Below are positions 8,577-18,333 of a DNA stretch of 37,832 bases, piece by piece. This DNA comes from Actinomycetota bacterium (GTDB lineage: Bacteria > Actinomycetota > Nitriliruptoria > Nitriliruptorales > JAHWKO01). The stretch is from NCBI GenBank assembly GCA_019347855.1, contig JAHWKO010000009.1, positions 1-37,832 of the forward strand, given 5' to 3'. The position numbers and the translations under genes are program-made. Numbering within the stretch: the first letter of the stretch is position 1; every line of letters begins with the position of its first letter. The notes beneath the pieces were generated by a model, which had not been told where the DNA came from, made no database searches, and saw nothing but the letters and a program-made list of their open reading frames with translations.

Positions 8577-9122
8577 ATGCCCGTCGCCGAGTGGCTCGGA
8601 TCGTCGTGGGGTGTGATCGCGATGGTGGTCGTCTCGACCGTGGCGATCTACGCGGCCATCATCGTCTACACGCGGGTGGTGGGTCTGCGGTCGTTCTCGA
8701 AGATGTCGAGCTTCGACTTCGCCATCACCGTGGCCTTCGGCTCGATCATGGCCTCGGTGGCCATCTTCCCGGGCGCGACGCTGGCCAACGGGGTGGTCGC
8801 GCTGGGGACCCTGTACCTCCTCCAGGTGGCGGTGGGCGTCCTGCGACGCTGGTCCGCGGTCCAGTCCGCGGTCGACAACAAGCCGCGCATCCTCATGGTC
8901 GGCACCGAGATCCAGCACGACCAGCTCAAGGCCGCCCGGGTCACCGAGAACGACATCCGAGCGAAGCTGCGGGAGGCCAACGTCATCGACCCGCAGCAGA
9001 TCCGGGCGGTGGTCATGGAGTCGACGGGTGACATCGCGGTCCTGCACGCCGACCCCGACGGTCCGGAGCTCGACCTCGAGCTGCTGACAGGGGTCCACGG
9101 CGTCGACCGGTTCCCCAGGTGA
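8577..9122 (+). CDS. DUF421 (YetF-type) membrane protein
   Basis: 181 residues. Two or three hydrophobic segments (about 10-32, 45-65, 66-90) are followed by a soluble C-terminal domain. The signature YTRVVGLRSFSKMSSFDFAITVAFGSIMASVAI (31-63) is that of the DUF421/YetF family. The second half (PRILMVGTEIQHDQLKAARVTENDIRAKLREANVIDPQQIRAVVMESTGDIAVL) is its alpha/beta domain. Family function is unknown; in Bacillus, members have been linked to sporulation and the spore surface. Somewhat shorter than the usual 200-230 residues, mainly at the ends. ATG after GAAGGGA. Stands alone between the divergent HhH-GPD gene and acnA. Confidence 0.88.
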   Translation: MPVAEWLGSSWGVIAMVVVSTVAIYAAIIVYTRVVGLRSFSKMSSFDFAITVAFGSIMASVAIFPGATLANGVVALGTLYLLQVAVGVLRRWSAVQSAVDNKPRILMVGTEIQHDQLKAARVTENDIRAKLREANVIDPQQIRAVVMESTGDIAVLHADPDGPELDLELLTGVHGVDRFPR

Positions 9123-9313
9123 CCTGCGCCGATGCCCGCGTGGCTGCGAACCTCCGTCGGTAGGCACGACGGGGATCGGGTCGCCCCGAGGACCGCTGCG
9201 CGTGCGGCCGGGACCATCGCATGGAAGGTTCCACCTGCACGGAACCGGGTCCACCGGGGCCGCGCGGGTTGCGTACGGTGCGGCCGCCGGTCACGGAGCA
9301 CAGTGGAGGACCG

Positions 9314-12061
<2,748 letters not shown>

Positions 12062-12072
12062 CCCCGCTCGCC

Positions 12073-14490
12073 CTACAGCTCGACGGTCACCGTCTCTCCG
12101 GAGTGCAGAGCACGTTCGTCCCCCCGGATCGCGATCCGTACCGGCTCGGCGTTGGACGGCCGGTTGTGGATCTCCAGCCGGTCCGGCGTGATCCGGACAT
12201 CCATCCGGTGGCCGCGGAAGTGCAGGCTGAACCCGAGCGCGTGGAGCTCCCGGGGAAGGGCAGGATCGAACCGCAGCACCCCGTCCCGGACGATGACCCC
12301 GCCGTACGCCCGTTGGACGAGGTCGACCGTCCCGCTCATCGCCCCGAGGTGGATGCCCTCCTCGGTCGTCCCACCCTGGATGTCGGAGACGTCGCTCTCG
12401 AGGGCGTCGGCGAAGAACTCCCAGGACCGCTCCCGGTCGAGCCGCGTCAGCACCCACGAGTGCACCACCCGACTGAGGGTGGACCCGTGCGAGGTCCGCT
12501 CCAGGTAGTAATCGACGTTGCGGTCGATCATCTGATCGTCGAACCCGTACCCGAGCCGCTCGAACAGCTCGGCGAGCAGTTCCTCGGACAGCAGGTAGAA
12601 CAGCATCAGCACGTCCGCCTGCTTCGAGAGCTTGTAGCGGTCGGGCGTGTCCTCCTCGGCCTTCAGGATCCGGTCCATCCGTTGGATGTCGCCGTAGCGC
12701 TCGCGGTACGCATCCCAGTCGAGCTCCTCGAGGTCCTCGTAGCCCTCGAACTGGCTGATGATGCGGTCACCGTGGAACGGGACGTACATCTTGCGGGTGA
12801 TGTCGTCCCAGTGGTCGAGCTCCTCACGCCGCAGGCCGAGCTGCTCCACGAGCTCCTCACGGTGCGCCGGGGCCATCCCGTCGATCACCTCGCGCGTCCG
12901 CATCAGGACCCACACCGTCATGACGTTGGTGTAGGCGTTGTCGTCCAGGCCGGCGTCGTCCTCGGGCGCATCCGGGTACTTCTCGTGGTACTCGTCCGGA
13001 CCCATGACCCGGTAGACGTGGTAGCGGTCATCGGCCCGCTCGTAGGTGGCGAGGCTCGCGAGGAAGCGCGAGATCTCGACCATCATCTCGGCCCCATGGA
13101 AGCGCAGGAACTCGCGGTCCTGCGTGACCTGCCAGTACTGCCACACGTTGAACGCGATCGCGTGGTTGATGTGGCGTTGGAGCCTCGAGTGGTCGGGGAT
13201 CCACCGCCCTGAGCGGGGGTTCAGGTGGACGCGCTGGCTCTCCTCCCGACCGTCGCTGCCCGACTGCCACGGGAACATCGCGCCGTCGTACCCCTCCTCC
13301 GCGGCCATGCGCCGGGCCGCAGGCAACCTGCGGTGGCGGTAGTGCAGAAGCGCCCGGGTCAGGACCGGCAGGCGCAGGTTGAGGAAGGGGAAGATGAACA
13401 GCTCGTCCCAGAAGATGTGTCCCCGGTACGCCTCACCGTGCAGCCCGCGGGCCGGCACCCCGACGTCGAGATCGATCGTGTTGGGAGAGACGGTCTGGAG
13501 CAGGTGCAGGATGTGCAGCCGGAGCACCATCTGCGCGCGTCCGACCGACCCGTCATCGCCCAGATCGATCGCGAACCGGTCCCAGAGGTGGTCCCAGGCC
13601 AAGGTGTGACGTTCGAGCAGATGGAAGAACCCGTCGGCCACCTGGGCCCGCTCACGCGAGGCGAGGCCGGGCTCGGAGACGGCCCGATCTTGCGTCGTGT
13701 GGACCGCCGCGATCTTCTCGACGGTGACCGGCTCGCCCTCACGCACGTCGAAGGTGAGGTCGTGGCCGACCAGCCCGTCCTGCTCGAGGTAGCGGCGGTC
13801 GGCCGTCACGCGCTCACCGTCATGGTGGACGCGGGTCCGTGCGGCGACGCCGACGCGGATGTGCGACTGGGTGGTCTCGACGGTCACGTGGGCGCACCCG
13901 TCGCCCACCTCCCCGCGCTCGACCACGTCGTGATGGTCGTGTGCCAGCTCCCGGTAGCGCTCGACCCCCAGGTTCTCGACCCCGCCGTCGATCGCGGACC
14001 GCACGACGATCCTGCCCGACCAGTCCACCGGCTCGATCGTGGTCTCGAGGCCGGCGAGGTGCTGGTCCTCCATGTGCACGAAGCGCCGCTGGGTGAGGGT
14101 GGTGCGGCGTCCAGCGGTGTCCCGGAACTCGACGTGCCGGATGAGCAGTGCGCGCTTGATGTCGAGCTCCTGACGGAACCCCAGGATCTCCACGTCGTCG
14201 ATGTCGAACCAGGGTCCGGGCTCCCCATCGTCGAGCACCGCGAACGCCAGGACGAGCCAGTTCGGAGCGTTGACCAGGTCCTCGTTCTCGATCGTCTCCC
14301 CGGCGATGTCGGTCTCGAGACGGTTGTAGAGGCCCGCGATGTAGGTCCCCGGGCAGTGGACGTCGCCGGCGGTCGACTCGGGGGCGGCTCCCCGGGTGGC
14401 GACGTACCCGTTGCCCAGCGTGCAGAGCGCCTCGCGCAGGCCCTCCTGCTCCGGCAGATACTCGTCGTAGACGAGCGACCACGTCGTCAC
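12073..14490 (-). CDS. Glycoside hydrolase family 65 disaccharide phosphorylase (trehalose/kojibiose/maltose type)
   Basis: 805 residues. GH65 enzymes usually cleave an alpha-glucobiose with phosphate to give beta-glucose 1-phosphate and glucose. An N-terminal beta-sandwich (about 10-260) leads into an (alpha/alpha)6 barrel. Barrel motifs include PARGLHGEAYRGHIFWDELFIFPFL (346-370), MFPWQSGSDGRE, and GPDEYHEKYP, whose Glu500 is the predicted general acid. A C-terminal beta-sandwich follows (HGSTLSRVVHSW, GGTTEEGIHLGAMSGTVD). The GTG start overlaps the stop of the phosphatase gene (GTGA) and has TGGAGG upstream. The upstream beta-phosphoglucomutase-like HAD would convert the product to glucose 6-phosphate, which supports phosphorylase over hydrolase. 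Trehalose is favoured by the trehalose-phosphatase neighbour; kojibiose, maltose or trehalose 6-phosphate cannot be excluded. Confidence 0.9.
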   Translation of the reverse strand: MTTWSLVYDEYLPEQEGLREALCTLGNGYVATRGAAPESTAGDVHCPGTYIAGLYNRLETDIAGETIENEDLVNAPNWLVLAFAVLDDGEPGPWFDIDDVEILGFRQELDIKRALLIRHVEFRDTAGRRTTLTQRRFVHMEDQHLAGLETTIEPVDWSGRIVVRSAIDGGVENLGVERYRELAHDHHDVVERGEVGDGCAHVTVETTQSHIRVGVAARTRVHHDGERVTADRRYLEQDGLVGHDLTFDVREGEPVTVEKIAAVHTTQDRAVSEPGLASRERAQVADGFFHLLERHTLAWDHLWDRFAIDLGDDGSVGRAQMVLRLHILHLLQTVSPNTIDLDVGVPARGLHGEAYRGHIFWDELFIFPFLNLRLPVLTRALLHYRHRRLPAARRMAAEEGYDGAMFPWQSGSDGREESQRVHLNPRSGRWIPDHSRLQRHINHAIAFNVWQYWQVTQDREFLRFHGAEMMVEISRFLASLATYERADDRYHVYRVMGPDEYHEKYPDAPEDDAGLDDNAYTNVMTVWVLMRTREVIDGMAPAHREELVEQLGLRREELDHWDDITRKMYVPFHGDRIISQFEGYEDLEELDWDAYRERYGDIQRMDRILKAEEDTPDRYKLSKQADVLMLFYLLSEELLAELFERLGYGFDDQMIDRNVDYYLERTSHGSTLSRVVHSWVLTRLDRERSWEFFADALESDVSDIQGGTTEEGIHLGAMSGTVDLVQRAYGGVIVRDGVLRFDPALPRELHALGFSLHFRGHRMDVRITPDRLEIHNRPSNAEPVRIAIRGDERALHSGETVTVEL

Positions 14491-15302
14491 GATCCAGCCT
14501 CCAGGCGATTGGCCAGCTCTACCAGGAACGCCCGGACCTCCTCGGTGTCGTCGAACGCGTAGTCCGCCGCGGTGGTTCGCTGGTCGTCCTCGCCGCGCAC
14601 GACCAGTCCGAGACCGTCGTCAGCGATCGCCCGGAACGCGTCCTCGTCGGTGACGTCGTCCCCGAGGTACATCGGGACGACCCCGGCCTGGTCGAGGTCG
14701 AGCGTCTCCAGCAGGAAGCGCAGGGCTTCGCCCTTGTGCCACTCGATGTCGGGGCGCAGCTCGTAGATGCGCTTGCCCCCCGTCCTGCGTAGGTCGTCGT
14801 GGTCGGCCATCGCCGCGTCGACCGCGGCCTCGACGTCCGGGACGTCCGTGTCGTCGACCTGGCGGTAGTGGACGGCGATCGCGAAGCGCTTGCGCTCGAT
14901 GCGAGCCCCCCCGATGTGTTCCATGCGGGTCGCGAGCTCACGCTCCGCCTCGTCGAGGGACGGCAGGAACTCGCGCCCCTTCTGGATCGACTCGCCGTCG
15001 GGCGTCAGGATGTCGAACCCGTGGCTGCCCGCGTAGTGGATGCCGGGGATGTCGACCATGCCGCGGACGTCGTCGAGGTCCCGGCCGCTGACGACCGCGA
15101 CGGTGCAGAGCTGCGACAACCGGACGATGGCCTCGCGCGCCGCGGGAGGCAGGGTCGCGTCCTCCGGGTCGTCGACGATCGGGGTGAGCGTCCCGTCGTA
15201 GTCCAGGAAGACGGCCGGCTGGTTGCGTTCCAGCCGTTGACGGATCCCGTCGGCCCGATCGATGGCGTTCGGCAGCTGCGCGATCGTGCGTTCCTCAGGC
15301 AA
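14487..15302 (-). CDS. otsB: Trehalose-6-phosphate phosphatase-like HAD protein
   Basis: 271 residues from the TTG at 15302. Hydrolyses trehalose 6-phosphate to trehalose. HAD motif I is FLDYDGTLTPI, motif II is VVSGRDLDDVR, the cap region contains AGSHGFDILTPDG, and the motif III/IV region is KRIYELRPDIEWHKGEALRFLLE with LGDDVTDEDAF. All are typical of OtsB. Start choice: the TTG lies six bases after GAGGAGG and overlaps the upstream stop (GTTGCCTGA), an arrangement for coupling. An in-frame ATG at 15335 would add 11 residues (MSSSRISRRSP) but has no ribosome binding site. No trehalose-6-phosphate synthase (OtsA) is in the window. Followed by GH65 with a GTGA overlap. Confidence 0.88.
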   Translation of the reverse strand: MPEERTIAQLPNAIDRADGIRQRLERNQPAVFLDYDGTLTPIVDDPEDATLPPAAREAIVRLSQLCTVAVVSGRDLDDVRGMVDIPGIHYAGSHGFDILTPDGESIQKGREFLPSLDEAERELATRMEHIGGARIERKRFAIAVHYRQVDDTDVPDVEAAVDAAMADHDDLRRTGGKRIYELRPDIEWHKGEALRFLLETLDLDQAGVVPMYLGDDVTDEDAFRAIADDGLGLVVRGEDDQRTTAADYAFDDTEEVRAFLVELANRLEAGS

Positions 15303-16035
15303 CGGCGACCTCCTCGAGATCCTCGACGACGACATCGGCGCCGTGCGCGAGCAGCTCGTCGCGCTGGTCGCCCCGGTCCACCCCGATCACGAGCGCGAAC
15401 CCGCCCCGCCGTCCTGCTTCACAGCCGGCTTGTGCGTCCTCGACGATGGCCGCCCGGTCGGGGTCCACGTCGAGCCGCCGCGCGGCTTCCAGGAACACCG
15501 CGGGATCGGGCTTGCCGGGCAGGCCCAGGTCGTCGGCCACCTGGCCGTCCACCCGGGCGTCGAAGAGCTCCAGCACTCCGGCGGATCGCAGCACGGTCTC
15601 CGCGTTGCGGCTGGCGGAGATGACGCCCAGCCCGACGCCCCGCTCACGCAGCTCGCGCAGCACACGGACGGTCGAGGGGTAGGGCTCGACCCGGTGTTGA
15701 TCCAGCCATCGCACGAACGCACCGTTCTTGCGGTTGCCGACGCCGCGGATCGTCTCGCGTTCCGGGGGGTCGTCGGGGTCGCCCTCGGGCAGGTCGATGC
15801 CGCGGGAGCCCAGGAAGCTGCGGACGCCGTCGTACCGCGGCTTGCCGTCCACGTACGCCAGGTAGTCCGCCTCGGTGAAGGGCTCGAACGCTCCGGCGTC
15901 GGCGCGGGTACGGAGGTAGGCGTTGAAGGTCTCCTTCCAGGCGGCGAAGTGCACGGAGGCGGTGTCCGTGACGACCCCGTCGACGTCGAAGATGACGGCG
16001 TCGAGCTCCTGTGGGTCGATCGTGACACCTGCCAC
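15295..16035 (-). CDS. Beta-phosphoglucomutase family HAD protein
   Basis: 246 residues. Expected to convert beta-glucose 1-phosphate to glucose 6-phosphate. Motif I is VIFDVDGVVTDT (14-25) with nucleophile and acid/base Asp as in PgmB. The cap holds FTEADYLAYVDGKPRYDGVRSFLGSRGI. Motif II is GVISASRNA, motif III GKPDPAVFLEAARRLDV, motif IV IVEDAQAGCEAG. GKPRYDGV is typical of beta-PGM partners of GH65 phosphorylases. GTG start with AGGAGG upstream. It is the first gene of the operon with otsB and GH65, overlapping otsB by eight bases. The 206 bases before it are shared with the divergent sigma gene. A phosphatase role in the same superfamily is possible but less likely in this setting. Confidence 0.9.
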   Translation of the reverse strand: MAGVTIDPQELDAVIFDVDGVVTDTASVHFAAWKETFNAYLRTRADAGAFEPFTEADYLAYVDGKPRYDGVRSFLGSRGIDLPEGDPDDPPERETIRGVGNRKNGAFVRWLDQHRVEPYPSTVRVLRELRERGVGLGVISASRNAETVLRSAGVLELFDARVDGQVADDLGLPGKPDPAVFLEAARRLDVDPDRAAIVEDAQAGCEAGRRGGFALVIGVDRGDQRDELLAHGADVVVEDLEEVAVA

Positions 16036-16062
16036 CAGTCGGTTCCTCCTGTCGGTCCTTCG

Positions 16063-16090
16063 AGGCTAGAGGCCTGCCCAGGCCGGTCGA
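16063..16090 (-). promoter_or_regulatory. Putative promoter of the HAD-otsB-GH65 operon
   Basis: Minus strand TCGACC (16090-16085), 16 bases, then TAGCCT (16068-16063), about 28 bases before the GTG. The surrounding TCTAGCCTCGA recurs exactly before the oxidoreductase gene at 31507. Read by eye. Confidence 0.4.
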
Positions 16091-16241
16091 GGCCGTCGCG
16101 CCGTCGTTCGCACGACGATCGGCGAACCCCGCGGACCGGTCGCGCGTCGGAAGATGCAGGGCCGATCCTGCGTTGTACTCGTTGAGGACGGCAGTCACGC
16201 CCTCACACCCTGCTACGTCCCCGAGGAGGCACCGCCCCATC

Positions 16242-17210
16242 GTGACGACGACCACCACCGACCGCCGGAACCTGACCCCCCTGCGGACCCTGACCGACGA
16301 CCCCGTCCGGGACTACCTCAACCAGGCGGGGAACGTCCCCCTGCTCGATCGCGAGGAGGAGCAGGACCTCGCCAAGCGCTACCAGGCCGGACTCGCGGCC
16401 GACCGCCTGCTGCGGTCCGACGCTTCCGAGACCTCGTCGGCCGATCGTCGTGCCCGGCTGATGGAGATCCGCCGGCTCGGACAGGACGCGAAGCGCCACA
16501 TGGTCGAAGCCAACCTGCGCCTCGTCGTGACCCAGGCCAAGCGGTTCTCCGGGCACGACCTGGATTTCATCGAGCTCATCCAGGACGGCAACCTCGGGCT
16601 GGTCCGCGCCGTCGAGAAGTTCGACCACACCAAGGGCTACAAGTTCTCGACGTACGCGGTGTGGTGGATCCGGCAGCGCCTCCAGCGCGGTGTGGCGAAG
16701 CGTTCGCGCACGATCCGGGTGCCGGCCTCGTACTACGAGCAGGCCGCCCAGGCGCGCGCGGCCGAGGAGAAGCTGCTCGTCGAGCTGGGACGCGACCCGA
16801 CCGACGAGGAGATCGCCGAGGAGGCGGACCTCGCGCTCGACCGGCTGCACGAGGTCCGTGACGGTCTGAGCCGCACGGCCTCGCTCGACCTTCCCGTTGG
16901 TGAGGACGGGGACGCCACGTTCGGTGACCTGCTGCCCGACGAGGAGATGGTCGGGCCCGAGCCGCTCGCGACCGAGGATGACCTGCGCCGCCGGGTCCAC
17001 GAGGCCCTCGCCACCCTGAGCGAGCACGAGCGGACGATCGTGCGGATGCGGTTCGGTCTCGACGGGCAGGAGCCGAAGACGTTCGTCGACATCGCCGACG
17101 AGCTCGGGTACAGCCGCGAGCACACCCGTCTGACGCACCATGAGGCCGTCGCCAAGCTGCGTGAGCAGCGCGGCGACGAGCTCGCCGGGCTCCTCGACGC
17201 GGCGGCCTGA
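16242..17210 (+). CDS. RNA polymerase sigma-70 factor, group 2-like, with altered region 4.2
   Basis: 322 residues from GTG 16242; GAGGAGG lies 12 bases upstream, a little far. A TTG further up (16173) would add 23 unconserved residues. Lacks region 1.1. Region 1.2 is DPVRDYLNQAGNVPLLDREEEQDLAKRY (20-47). Region 2 has NLRLVVTQAKRF (91-102), the core-binding helix, and KFSTYAVWWIRQRLQRG, with SRTIRVPASYY. Region 3 follows with SLDLPVGEDGDATFGDL, near-identical to the sigma factor at 5477. In region 4.2 the recognition helix reads SREHTRLTHHEAVAKLRE (291-308), not the usual TRERIRQIEAKALRKLR. Arg/Glu at the start and one later Arg are kept, but the following Gln is Leu. This predicts a changed -35 preference. 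Divergent from the disaccharide operon and a candidate regulator of it or of a stress regulon (inference). Confidence 0.9.
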   Translation: MTTTTTDRRNLTPLRTLTDDPVRDYLNQAGNVPLLDREEEQDLAKRYQAGLAADRLLRSDASETSSADRRARLMEIRRLGQDAKRHMVEANLRLVVTQAKRFSGHDLDFIELIQDGNLGLVRAVEKFDHTKGYKFSTYAVWWIRQRLQRGVAKRSRTIRVPASYYEQAAQARAAEEKLLVELGRDPTDEEIAEEADLALDRLHEVRDGLSRTASLDLPVGEDGDATFGDLLPDEEMVGPEPLATEDDLRRRVHEALATLSEHERTIVRMRFGLDGQEPKTFVDIADELGYSREHTRLTHHEAVAKLREQRGDELAGLLDAAA

Positions 17211-17244
17211 CCCGCCCCTCTGGGCACGGCGGCCCGTTGCGCAG

Positions 17245-17259
17245 GAGCGCGGGGCGCTC
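17245..17259 (+). terminator. Hairpin GAGCGC-GGG-GCGCTC after the sigma gene
   Basis: A 6-bp GC stem with a 3-base loop lies 35 bases after the sigma stop and before the small CxC gene. There is no T-run, as is common for high-GC terminators. Function is unproved. Confidence 0.4.
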
Positions 17260-17302
17260 TAGACCGGGAGGGCACGTTCTGGACGCAGCCGGGAGGATCG
17301 CC

Positions 17303-17494
17303 GTGAACGAGGACCAGCACGAGTTCCGTCCCCGTGACGAGACCGGGCTCGAGACCGAGTCGGTCGTCGCGGCCTGCAGTTGCGGCTGGACCGGCGGCAG
17401 CTACCCGGTCGAGGACCAGGGCCTCGACGAAGCCCGGGACGAGTTCGACGACCACGTCACCGGTCTCCTCCTCGAGCAGGACCAGCCGACCTGA
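17303..17494 (+). CDS. Small acidic ACSCGW protein, unknown function
   Basis: 63 residues. GTG start chosen because GGGAGG precedes it by six bases; longer in-frame starts back to 17237 lack a site. Acidic throughout. Residues about 24-31 read AACSCGWTGG, with a later His in DDHVTGLL. Short proteins with a C-x-C-G-W core and a D-D-H end are widespread in actinobacteria; the two Cys plus a His might hold a metal, perhaps in a dimer. It ends three bases before the GTG of the alpha/beta hydrolase, so the two are co-transcribed. I do not know a function. Confidence 0.7.
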   Translation: MNEDQHEFRPRDETGLETESVVAACSCGWTGGSYPVEDQGLDEARDEFDDHVTGLLLEQDQPT

Positions 17495-17497
17495 TCG

Positions 17498-18253
17498 GTG
17501 AGCGACCTGCACGTCCGCGAGTGGGGTGACGGTGACCCGGCCGTGCTGGTGCACGGCTCGATGTCCACCGGCCGCACCACGTGGTCCCCCCAGCGGCCGC
17601 TCGCCGAGCAGGGTCACCGGCTCATCGTCCCCGACCGGCGGGGGTACGGCGCCAGCCCCGACGTGGACGGCGAGGACTTCGAGGTGGACACGCAGGACCT
17701 GCTGCGGTTGCTGGAGCCCGAGGATGCGCACCTCGTCGGCCACTCCTACGGAGCCCTCGCCGCGCTCCAGGCCGCCGCCAGACACCCCGAGGCGGTCCGT
17801 TCCCTGACCGTCGTCGAACCGCCAGCGTTCGCGATCGCGGACGACGAGCCGGCGGTCGCGGACCTGCTCGAGGACCACGCCGACCTGTGGGACCGTGCCC
17901 ACGACCTCGACGACCGGTCGTTCATGGAGCAGTTCATCCGGTCGATGGGCACCGACCCGGCCGACATCCCCGAAGCACTCTTGGACACCTGGACCCGGCG
18001 GACCCGGCCGATGCGGCTCGGACGTCCCGCCTGGGAGGCCGACATCCCCCTCGCCGAGCTCGAGCGGGCGGACCTGCCCGTCCTCGTCATCTCCGGGGAC
18101 CACCATCCCGCGTTCGAGTTGGTCTGCGACCGGTTGGAGGAGCGTCTGGGCGCATCCCGGGACGTCATCCCGGGGGCCGGCCACGAGGTCCAGCGGACGG
18201 GCGAACCCTTCAACCGCCGGGTGCTGCAACACTGGCGCGGGGCAGCGGGCTGA
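17498..18253 (+). CDS. Alpha/beta hydrolase
   Basis: 251 residues, GTG start three bases after the preceding stop. Oxyanion-hole segment LVHGSMSTGRTTW (17-29), DRRGYGASPDVDG, nucleophile elbow GHSYGA, acid in VISGDHHPAF, and base in GAGHEVQRTGEPFN. A complete Ser-Asp-His triad is therefore visible. The cap is short and acidic. It is a soluble cytoplasmic esterase/hydrolase of the broad family that includes esterases, C-C hydrolases and haloperoxidase-like enzymes; the substrate cannot be read. It converges on the M23/CWB2 gene. Confidence 0.85.
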   Translation: MSDLHVREWGDGDPAVLVHGSMSTGRTTWSPQRPLAEQGHRLIVPDRRGYGASPDVDGEDFEVDTQDLLRLLEPEDAHLVGHSYGALAALQAAARHPEAVRSLTVVEPPAFAIADDEPAVADLLEDHADLWDRAHDLDDRSFMEQFIRSMGTDPADIPEALLDTWTRRTRPMRLGRPAWEADIPLAELERADLPVLVISGDHHPAFELVCDRLEERLGASRDVIPGAGHEVQRTGEPFNRRVLQHWRGAAG

Positions 18254-18269
18254 CGGTCGTCAGACCGTC
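18252..18269. terminator. Inverted repeat at the end of the alpha/beta hydrolase
   Basis: GACGGTC-GTCA-GACCGTC forms a 7-bp stem with a 4-base loop that includes part of the stop codon. It sits between convergent genes and could end transcripts from both sides. No T-run. Confidence 0.35.
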
Positions 18270-18333
18270 GACGTCTCGTTCCAGGGTCGACGCCGGCGGG
18301 GCGATCGTGTGCGCAACCTCGCGTGGGGCGGCC

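Noticed and set aside
16173..16241. TTG start for the second sigma factor at 16173
   Set aside because: It would add 23 residues without family similarity; GTG 16242 is downstream of GAGGAGG and gives the expected N-terminus, although the spacing is 12 bases.
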